A DNA stretch of 5,223 nt, taken from assembly GCA_021811025.1 (NCBI GenBank), contig JAJZPX010000169.1:1-5223 (forward strand). The letters are read 5' to 3'. The position numbers and the translations under genes are program-made. Under the pieces are notes generated by a model that searched no databases, was not told where the DNA came from, and worked only from the letters and a program-made list of their open reading frames with translations. Positions 1-5,223 of the stretch are shown piece after piece; within the stretch, counting starts at the first letter, position 1, and each line of letters begins with the position of its first letter. The stretch comes from Actinomycetes bacterium. Its GTDB lineage: Bacteria; Actinomycetota; Coriobacteriia; Anaerosomatales; JAJZPX01.

Positions 1-1847
1 GTCGGGAAGCTTTGGGTGGCGAGCTTGTACGGGTACGTGCTCCTGGGGTCGTTGTACGTGCCATAGGCCGTGTCCTCGGAGATGAAGAGGGGTGGCCCGA
101 TCACCGCGAACGTGACGGGGGCGCTCGAGGTGGCGCTGGTGCCCACCGCGTTGGTGAACGTGGCGGAGACCGTGAGCGTGAGAGAGCCGGCAGCGCTAGT
201 CGCCAGCGTCGGAACCACGTTCGCCGAGAGCGGCACGTCGTAGTACTCCGTGGAGCTCGTGCTCGACGAGCTCCTCCACGGGACGAGGTCGCCGGTGAAC
301 GTGGTCGTCCCGTCGTTGATGGAGTAGGTCGCGGTGCCCGTCGGCGCCCGAGTCGGGCTCACCGGAAGAGCGAACTGCACGAACGGGATGTTGTCGGGAT
401 TGGTGCCCTCGAGCATCGTCGCCGTCGGCTGAGTGGTCCAGCTGAGATGCGTGGCGGCCTTGTATGCGCTGCCTGCGACGATCGGCGACACCTTCACCGG
501 GCCGGCGGGGAACGCATAGGTCGGCGGGACGGAGCCGTTGGCGAGAGTCATCGGACGCTCGTCGTAGTAGGACGCGACCGCCGAGTTCACGTACGGGCTC
601 AGGGGGAGCGTGTCCCGGGTGACGGTGATCTGGGTTGCCGTCGCAAGCGACCCGGTACCCGCGGCGTCGACTCCCCAGACGTAGATGACGTTCGGACCCT
701 CCACGAGCGGGATGTCCGAGAGAGCCCAGACGCCGGCGGAGAAGGCGCCCCCCACCTGGGCGCCACTCGCGGTCTGCGCGTACACGGCCGTCACGTTCGC
801 GATCGGGTCCGTCGCCGTGACCTGCAGCGTTACCGTGGTCGTGCCGACGAACGTCGGCGGCGACAAGAAGGCGATGGCCGGTGGCTCGAGTTGGAGCGAG
901 CCTCCCGCGCACGCCGGTGCGGCGGTCTGGTTCGGGCAGAAGAGATACGGGTCGCTGTCGGCGGCGAGCGCGTTCGCGACGGACGTGACGTCGGCGGCGA
1001 CGAGCTGAGTCTTGTTGTAGGACGTTCCGATGAACTTCACGATGGCCTGGCCAAGGACTCGGCGGAAGGTGTAGCTCGTCAGCGAGACGGAGCCCTGAAC
1101 CAGAGCGGTCCCGAACGCCATCCCGTCGAGCGTGCCGTCCGTCGCGTCGTCCGCCTCGGCTCCCGAAAGTGTTCCACCGGTGACGGACGTGCCTGGGCTG
1201 AGGCCGCTCGTCTCGGCCATGGTCCGCGCGGCCTGCGAGATGCCGGCGAGGATGAGCCCGGCCTTCGTCGCGTCGGACATCGTGACCGTGATCGGCTGGC
1301 TCGGAGTGAGGCTCGTCGGCTGGATCGTTCGCCAGTCGAGTCCCCCGAAGTGGTTGTTCACGTGAGTCCATGCGGCGGTCACGGCGTCGCTCAGGGACGA
1401 GCCGCGCGCGATCGCGGCCTTGGCGAGGGACCGCGCGATGCTGGAGATCGGGCTAACGGTCGCGGTCACGGACGCGCCGCTCTGGAATGCCGGGACCACG
1501 AAGGAGAGCTCGTGCGTGAGCTGGACGGGGACGCCGACCGCCTCTTCGGGATACGTGCCGCCGAACGCGACGATCTCCAGCGCGCCGTTGTACGGCGGCA
1601 CGCTCAACGTGAACGTACCGTCCGGCATCGTGGGGGCGTTCGCGAGCGCCGTCCCACGGTTCATGCTCGCGTCGAGTGGGAACGCGGTCACCGTGGCGGC
1701 CTGGATTGGTCCCTTGACTACGAGTCCCGTGATGATGCCCTGACCCCCGCCGCCGGGCGTCGATCCGGATCCGCCTCCGCAGGCGGAAAGCGCGCGCACC
1801 TCTGCGGCCGCGAGAGGCACGCGAAGAGTACGAACCACAGTTGGCAT
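1..1847 (-). CDS. Large probable lipoprotein with carboxypeptidase-regulatory-like and Ig-like domains (3' end missing)
   Basis: Open for 615 codons from ATG at 1847 to the left edge, without a stop, so the C-terminus is missing. The start has a strong ribosome binding site (GGAGG at 1857-1853, 5-base spacer) and an in-frame TAG 12 codons upstream. A lipobox-like LSAC ends at Cys23, followed by a Gly/Ser linker (24-37), as in exported lipoproteins. The h-region is poor, because Glu16 and Arg18 interrupt it. Residues about 38-118 form a beta-rich module (GLVVKGPIQAATVTAF, then DGTFTLSVPPYNG and GGTYPEEAVG) resembling carboxypeptidase-regulatory-like domains at the N-terminus of deltaproteobacterial lipoproteins. 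Residues 128-295 look largely helical. Cys304 and Cys313 could form a disulfide. Residues about 318-412 look Ig-like (VTLQVTATDPIANVTAVY), and more Ser/Thr-rich beta sequence follows to 585 and beyond. The function is unknown; a cell-surface or outer-membrane structural, adhesive or binding role is inference. Long ORFs in other frames here are Arg-rich shadows. Confidence 0.85.
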   Translation of the reverse strand, partial: MPTVVRTLRVPLAAAEVRALSACGGGSGSTPGGGGQGIITGLVVKGPIQAATVTAFPLDASMNRGTALANAPTMPDGTFTLSVPPYNGALEIVAFGGTYPEEAVGVPVQLTHELSFVVPAFQSGASVTATVSPISSIARSLAKAAIARGSSLSDAVTAAWTHVNNHFGGLDWRTIQPTSLTPSQPITVTMSDATKAGLILAGISQAARTMAETSGLSPGTSVTGGTLSGAEADDATDGTLDGMAFGTALVQGSVSLTSYTFRRVLGQAIVKFIGTSYNKTQLVAADVTSVANALAADSDPYLFCPNQTAAPACAGGSLQLEPPAIAFLSPPTFVGTTTVTLQVTATDPIANVTAVYAQTASGAQVGGAFSAGVWALSDIPLVEGPNVIYVWGVDAAGTGSLATATQITVTRDTLPLSPYVNSAVASYYDERPMTLANGSVPPTYAFPAGPVKVSPIVAGSAYKAATHLSWTTQPTATMLEGTNPDNIPFVQFALPVSPTRAPTGTATYSINDGTTTFTGDLVPWRSSSSTSSTEYYDVPLSANVVPTLATSAAGSLTLTVSATFTNAVGTSATSSAPVTFAVIGPPLFISEDTAYGTYNDPRSTYPYKLATQSFP

Positions 1848-1850
1848 GAC

Positions 1851-1857
1851 CCCCTCC
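1851..1857 (-). promoter_or_regulatory. Ribosome binding site of the lipoprotein gene
   Basis: The minus strand reads GGAGGGG, and its GGAGG core (1857-1853) ends 5 bases before the ATG at 1847. It decides the start, because no other ATG or GTG lies between this ATG and the in-frame TAG at 1883-1881. Confidence 0.7.
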
Positions 1858-1882
1858 AGGCGTTCGAGCAAGGACGCTAACT

Positions 1883-1907
1883 AGCATCTAACAAGCTACT
1901 AGATGCT
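1883..1907. repeat. 8-bp inverted repeat in the kinase/lipoprotein gap (possible operator)
   Basis: The arms AGCATCTA (1883-1890) and TAGATGCT (1900-1907) are perfect reverse complements around a 9-base centre. The element is AT-richer than its surroundings. It lies 36 bases upstream of the lipoprotein ATG and covers most of the candidate -10 hexamer (1903-1908), which suits a site for a dimeric repressor. It could instead form a short stem, but it has no T-tract on either strand, so it is a poor candidate for an intrinsic terminator. The symmetry is seen directly; the function is inferred. Confidence 0.5.
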
Positions 1908-1931
1908 TGCCTCATCCAGGGTGCCTGTCAA
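1903..1931 (-). promoter_or_regulatory. Candidate sigma-70-type promoter for the lipoprotein gene
   Basis: The minus strand has an exact -35 consensus, TTGACA (1931-1926). A 17-base spacer leads to AAGCAT (1908-1903), which matches the -10 consensus TATAAT at only 3 of 6 positions. It lies just after the kinase stop codon and about 55 bases before the lipoprotein ATG. The perfect -35 box and ideal spacing support it; the weak -10 box suggests low basal activity or a need for an activator. This would let the lipoprotein gene be expressed apart from the kinase operon. Confidence 0.4.
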
Positions 1932-1947
1932 GGGGCTGGCGAGGGGG

Positions 1948-4227
1948 CTAGAAGGCGCGCTCCACCCACACATCGAAGAGCACGCCCGGATCGAGCAGCA
2001 GGGCTTCCCCGCCTCCGACCGCGACGCTGTCCTGGTGACTCAGCGCCGTCTGGCCGGCGCCACGCACGACGTCCTGGGCGACGCCTCCGGTGACGGTCCC
2101 GAGCAAGACGCCCGCCGTGTTCTTCGCGATGCTCTTCGCGACCCCGTCGCCTTGCACCGGGGCAGCAGCCGCGACGCGTCGACAGGCGGCGAGCCCGGGT
2201 CTCCCATCATCGCGGTCCATCGCGAGGCCCGCGAAGTCGATCTCGCGGTCGTCGGGTAGCCGCAGTTTCAGGAAGCGGATCGTGAAGCGCCCGTCGCTGC
2301 TCGACGCCTGCCCGTATATGAGCGTGCCGGCGGGTAAGACGACCTCACCGCGAACGACGAACGGTCGAGGCAGCTTGACCTCGACGGGACCGTTCCCGAC
2401 GGTCCGGCTGTCGAGCATCGTGAGTAGCCGGGCCGGAATGTGGGCACCGGTCGGAATGCCCAGGGGTGCGTTCGCGGCGGCGACGCGCGTCGGAGCGTGG
2501 AGCGGCTGAGATCGCCGCATCCACTCAGGCTCGTGTGCCTCGCCCCCACCGGGAGCGGACGTATCCGTCGCGCCTGGGACGGTCGGACGCCCGCCATATC
2601 GCGCCACGAGCTCGCGATCGATGCCGCGGGCGTCGGCGGGACTCGGCGCGCTCGTCGGCGCAGCCGGTGCAACGGGGGCGCGCGATGGCTCGGGAGCAGT
2701 CGCGGGCGGTGGGAGAGGAATGCTCGCCACGACCGGGGCGCGTGCGGGCGTGCCGGCGGCAGTGACCGCGTCGCCGGAGGCAGCCTCCCGGTTGACCCGC
2801 TCGATCAGGCTGCTCGGCTTCTGCGCCGCGCGGCTCGAGCTTCCGATGAGGGCGAAGAACGAAAGAAGGACCGCGGCGGCGCCGAGGCCGAGCATGACGC
2901 CGACGGGCGGAAGCTTCCGGCCGCGCCTGTCGCCGAGCTCGATCTGCTCCTTGACCCTCCTGACCGCCGAAGGGATCGGCGGAAGCGCATTCGAAGGCGG
3001 CGGCGGGGCTCCGGGTGCCTCCGTTCCGGGTGGCACGAACGCGGGCCTCACTCCAGATGGCGCTGTGAAGGGAACCTCATCTACGACGGGTCCCGCGGGC
3101 GCCGCGCCCGGCCGGACGCCTTTGTCGAGCGCCTGCATCATGGGGGTCCTGGCGAGGAGGTCGAGTCCTGATGGCGCTGACTTCCTCGCCGTCGAGGATC
3201 GGATCGGCTCGATGTCGCCGTCGTCTGCACGACGCGCGGGGCCGCGCCGCGGTCTCGCAGCCGTCGTCACGACGGCGCCCGGCGTCCCCACCGGCATGTC
3301 GAACGGTCCAGTCCAGGCGGGATCGCTCACGCGGTCCTCGCGCATGCGCTGAATCGCGTCGGCGAGCTCGGCGCCGCTCTGGTACCGATCTCGCGGGTCC
3401 TTCTCGAGAAGCTTCAAGACGACGTTGTCCAGAGCGCCGGGCGCTCGTGAGTTCACGAGAGATGGGGCGGGGGGCACCACCGTCTGGATCGCTCGCCAGA
3501 TCTCGGGCTCGCTGTCGCCACTGAACGGCGGCCGCCCGGCCAGGATCTCATAGAGCATGTAGCCGACGGCGTGGAGGTCCGTCGCCGCGGTCCACTCGAA
3601 GTCCACGCCCCGCTCGAATGCTTCGGAGTAGACGTGGTTCAGGTACTCCGGCGCGTAGTGCGTGGACGTGCCGACCACGTCGAGCTGGCGCGTCACCCGA
3701 TACGACGCTCGAGCCCTGGCGATGCCGAAGTCGATGAGGACGGGCTCGCCGTCGCTCCGCACGAGCACGTTCTCGCTCTTCAGGTCACGGTGGAAGAGCT
3801 GTCGCTCGTGCATGTGATGAACGGCACGACCGATCTTCTCGAAGACCTCGCAGATCCGCGCCAGGGACGGCGGGCCTGCACGGCACCACGCGTCCAGCCG
3901 TTCGCCTTCCACGAACGCCATTACGAGGAACGGGTATCCGGTCTCGAGCTCGGGCCAACGATCGACCGCGTAGATCGCGACGATGTTGGGATGGCGCAAG
4001 GACTTGAGCGCCGCCACCTCGCGGTCCGTTCGGTCCTCGAAGCGCTTCCGCTTCTCCGGCGTGAGCGAACCGAGGCGTTCGCGCGAGAGCTTCAGCGCGT
4101 AGTGCTTCCCGTCCCGTTCGACCTGGTACAGCGTCCCGAACCCGCCCGCACCAACGCGCCGCACGACGGTGTACACGCCGACGGACGTGCCGGGCTGGAG
4201 GTTGTCGGGATCGACGTGCGCGGGCAT
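1948..4227 (-). CDS. Transmembrane Hanks-type Ser/Thr protein kinase with VirB10/TrbI-like C-terminal domain
   Basis: 759 residues. The kinase domain spans about 18-296 and keeps every key element: glycine loop GAGGFG (26-31), ATP lysine K46, helix-C glutamate E70, catalytic HRDLKSEN (146-153, base D148), DFG (166-168), APE (192-194), helix-F D217 and R281. It should therefore be an active ATP-dependent Ser/Thr kinase in the cytoplasm. A Pro/Ala-rich segment (about 300-435) follows, then a basic stretch RRGRK (434-438) and one hydrophobic helix (about 440-462), which predicts N-in, C-out topology. A Pro/Ala linker (about 491-560) leads to residues about 586-759. These resemble the VirB10/TrbI beta-barrel: IPTGAHIPARL, VVLPAGTLIYGQASS, LRLPDDREIDFAGLAMDRDDGRPGL, and a final strand DPGVLFDVWVERAF. 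The start is fixed by AGGAGG 5 bases upstream. It is probably in an operon with the DUF2381-type gene 9 bases upstream. The kinase call is near certain; the VirB10-like call rests on pattern recognition only. Confidence 0.95.
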   Translation of the reverse strand: MPAHVDPDNLQPGTSVGVYTVVRRVGAGGFGTLYQVERDGKHYALKLSRERLGSLTPEKRKRFEDRTDREVAALKSLRHPNIVAIYAVDRWPELETGYPFLVMAFVEGERLDAWCRAGPPSLARICEVFEKIGRAVHHMHERQLFHRDLKSENVLVRSDGEPVLIDFGIARARASYRVTRQLDVVGTSTHYAPEYLNHVYSEAFERGVDFEWTAATDLHAVGYMLYEILAGRPPFSGDSEPEIWRAIQTVVPPAPSLVNSRAPGALDNVVLKLLEKDPRDRYQSGAELADAIQRMREDRVSDPAWTGPFDMPVGTPGAVVTTAARPRRGPARRADDGDIEPIRSSTARKSAPSGLDLLARTPMMQALDKGVRPGAAPAGPVVDEVPFTAPSGVRPAFVPPGTEAPGAPPPPSNALPPIPSAVRRVKEQIELGDRRGRKLPPVGVMLGLGAAAVLLSFFALIGSSSRAAQKPSSLIERVNREAASGDAVTAAGTPARAPVVASIPLPPPATAPEPSRAPVAPAAPTSAPSPADARGIDRELVARYGGRPTVPGATDTSAPGGGEAHEPEWMRRSQPLHAPTRVAAANAPLGIPTGAHIPARLLTMLDSRTVGNGPVEVKLPRPFVVRGEVVLPAGTLIYGQASSSDGRFTIRFLKLRLPDDREIDFAGLAMDRDDGRPGLAACRRVAAAAPVQGDGVAKSIAKNTAGVLLGTVTGGVAQDVVRGAGQTALSHQDSVAVGGGEALLLDPGVLFDVWVERAF

Positions 4228-4232
4228 GGAGA

Positions 4233-4238
4233 CCTCCT
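4233..4238 (-). promoter_or_regulatory. Ribosome binding site of the kinase gene, overlapping the upstream stop
   Basis: Perfect AGGAGG on the minus strand with a 5-base spacer to the kinase ATG at 4227. Its first two bases are the last two of the TAG stop (4239-4237) of the DUF2381-type gene. Ribosomes ending the upstream gene therefore sit on the kinase initiation site, which favours translational coupling and matched amounts of the two proteins. Confidence 0.8.
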
Positions 4239-5166
4239 AGAGCTCGAGCCCGTCGAGCACGACGTGGCGCGCGCCCTCCTTCTCCAAGAGCGAGAGGCTC
4301 ACCTTCTGCCGGGCCGTCTGCGGCGGGGTCGCGAAGGCCACGACGACCTTCTCGGAGACGTCCGGCGGCAGCGTCGCGAGCTCCGCCTGGATCGAGAGGA
4401 CCTTCACGTCGACGCTGCTGCTGCCGAGGAGCTTCACCTCAGCGCGGTCGAGCACCCACGGCTTCACCGGGTCGCGGTTCTCGACCGTGAGCACGAGGTA
4501 GGTCATCCCGAGGAGCCGGTAGACCCACCGCGCCTCGACGAGGAGCCGGCTCTGCTTGTCGCCTCCGCGGATCGCGTGCCGCTCGAACGCGTGCGGGGCG
4601 TCCAGGTTCTGCTGGATGAACAGCGACGCGATCTTCGCCACGCCCGCCGCGGCGGAACCCGCCTGACACTCGTCGAGCTGCGCCCGGACGGAGACGAGGC
4701 TCGTCTTCAGGGCTGCGGCCGAATCCGGCGCGGCGCTCCGCTCGAGATCGAGTGCGACATCCACCTGCGCGTCGGCATCCGTCGCGATCGTGAGGAGCTT
4801 GAACGTGAGGACGGTTCCGTCCGCGAGCGAGACGTTCAGGGGTAACGGACCCGGGAGATCCTTCTTCGGCACGAGCACCAGGAACCGGTCGCTCTGGCTG
4901 AGCGGGTTCATGAGCCCCTTCACGTCTGCGATGAAAGCGCCGCCGCTCCTGAGCGGAACTTGGAAGCTCACGACCGTCGCGGTCCCGCCGGCGACGTGAA
5001 TCTCAGGGAGCGAGGAGACGTTCGAGTCGTTGATGGCAAGCGTCCGGCGACGGAGCTCGCGCTTCACCTGGGCTGCTTCGGCAGACGGAGCCCTTCCACT
5101 CGCAGCGGCGAGCGTGGCGACAGGCGCCACCGTGGCGAAGAGGGCGACGACGAGGCTACGGAGCAT
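4237..5166 (-). CDS. Secreted DUF2381/TIGR02268-family protein, possibly VirB9-like
   Basis: 309 residues. The N-terminus is a typical signal peptide (MLRSLVVALFATVAPVATLAAA, split here for length: Arg3, hydrophobic core 4-20, Ala-rich cleavage region near 20-22), so the protein should be periplasmic or outer-membrane associated. Residues about 40-140 are beta-rich (PEIHVAGGTATVVSFQVPL, then DRFLVLVPKKDLPG and LNVSLADGTVLTFKL), the pattern I associate with DUF2381, a myxobacterial paralogous family of unknown function often found beside Ser/Thr kinases. A helical stretch (about 145-190, only Cys is C167) precedes a second beta module (about 205-309) with YLVLTVENRDPVKPWVLDRA. The two-module plan recalls VirB9/TrbG and Bacteroidetes TraN, which cap VirB10-type proteins, and the next gene has a VirB10-like end. 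That parallel is inference. The start is supported by AAGGAGG 6 bases upstream and by the signal peptide. Confidence 0.85.
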   Translation of the reverse strand: MLRSLVVALFATVAPVATLAAASGRAPSAEAAQVKRELRRRTLAINDSNVSSLPEIHVAGGTATVVSFQVPLRSGGAFIADVKGLMNPLSQSDRFLVLVPKKDLPGPLPLNVSLADGTVLTFKLLTIATDADAQVDVALDLERSAAPDSAAALKTSLVSVRAQLDECQAGSAAAGVAKIASLFIQQNLDAPHAFERHAIRGGDKQSRLLVEARWVYRLLGMTYLVLTVENRDPVKPWVLDRAEVKLLGSSSVDVKVLSIQAELATLPPDVSEKVVVAFATPPQTARQKVSLSLLEKEGARHVVLDGLEL

Positions 5167-5223
5167 GGGAAACCTCCTTGTTCGCAGGCGCGGCGTCGGC
5201 GGGCAGCTCCTGGATCTGCCACT
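5156..5223 (-). CDS. Probable 3' end of an upstream gene (21 codons and stop)
   Basis: One minus-strand frame enters at the right edge, reads WQIQELPADAAPANKEVSHAP and ends at TAG (5158-5156), 11 bases inside the DUF2381-type gene. In its first 16 codons all but one third position are G or C, clearly more than in the two competing frames, which matches coding usage elsewhere in the window. A short overlap of this kind is usual within an operon and would put another gene ahead of the DUF2381/kinase pair. Only the tail is visible, so the product cannot be named. All three frames are open over this short distance, so the call is tentative. Confidence 0.4.
   Translation of the reverse strand, partial: WQIQELPADAAPANKEVSHAP
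5173..5179 (-). promoter_or_regulatory. Ribosome binding site of the DUF2381-type gene
   Basis: AAGGAGG on the minus strand, 6 bases before the ATG at 5166. The reading frame stays open upstream to the window edge, so this site, with the signal peptide, is what fixes the start at 5166. Confidence 0.75.

Noticed and set aside
12..1880. 622-codon plus-strand ORF spanning the left third of the window
   Set aside because: Its product is Arg/Gly/Asp-rich, low in hydrophobic order and without any recognisable domain. It is antisense to the lipoprotein frame, which has a ribosome binding site, lipobox and domain-like sequence. Long stop-free antisense frames are expected at this GC content.
196..1887. 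Two minus-strand ORFs at 1371-196 and 1887-1453
   Set aside because: Both are in a different frame from the lipoprotein gene and are Arg/His/Gly-rich with no domain pattern. The one starting at 1887 has no ribosome binding site that outcompetes the one at 1857-1853.
1911..1925. Possible sigma-54 promoter (AGGCAC-N5-ATGA on the minus strand)
   Set aside because: The -24 half fits (GGCAC), but the -12 half lacks the required GC, reading GA. The overlapping TTGACA box is a simpler explanation.
1848..1947. Intrinsic terminator after the kinase gene
   Set aside because: The only clear stem (1883-1907) is short, AT-rich and has no following T-tract on either strand. No GC-rich hairpin with a T run was found in the gap.
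3571..4845. 424-codon plus-strand ORF across the kinase and DUF2381-type genes
   Set aside because: It is antisense to two well-supported genes. Its product is Arg/Glu/His/Leu-rich shadow sequence, and it crosses a gene boundary.

Overview
The window is GC-rich with strong G/C bias at third codon positions. All supportable genes lie on the minus strand, so they are read from high to low coordinates. The gene content suggests a member of the Myxococcota (myxobacteria or relatives): a Hanks-type Ser/Thr kinase with a long Pro/Ala-rich linker next to a DUF2381/TIGR02268-type secreted protein, followed by a large Ser/Thr-rich lipoprotein. This assignment rests on gene families and composition only, because no marker gene is present.

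Layout in the direction of transcription. (1) 5223-5156: probable last 21 codons of an upstream gene whose stop overlaps the start of the next gene. (2) 5166-4237: secreted DUF2381-family protein with a signal peptide. (3) 4227-1948: 759-residue transmembrane Ser/Thr kinase. Its N-terminal half is an apparently active kinase, followed by one membrane helix, a Pro-rich linker and a C-terminal domain that reads like the beta-barrel domain of VirB10/TrbI. (4) 1947-1848: a 100-base gap with a candidate promoter (exact TTGACA) and an 8-bp inverted repeat over its -10 region. (5) 1847-1: a large probable lipoprotein, open for 615 codons and running off the left edge. It has no stop in the window and lies under long Arg-rich antisense ORFs, so it is easily missed.

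Genes 2 and 3 are separated by 9 bases, and the kinase ribosome binding site overlaps the stop codon of gene 2, so they look co-transcribed and translationally coupled. The most interesting reading is that they form a VirB9-like/VirB10-like pair in which the cytoplasmic part of the VirB10-like protein is a Ser/Thr kinase. That would be an envelope-spanning signalling or gating device rather than an ordinary soluble kinase. The lipoprotein probably has its own promoter and may be separately regulated. No RNA gene, mobile element, CRISPR array or long repeat was seen.
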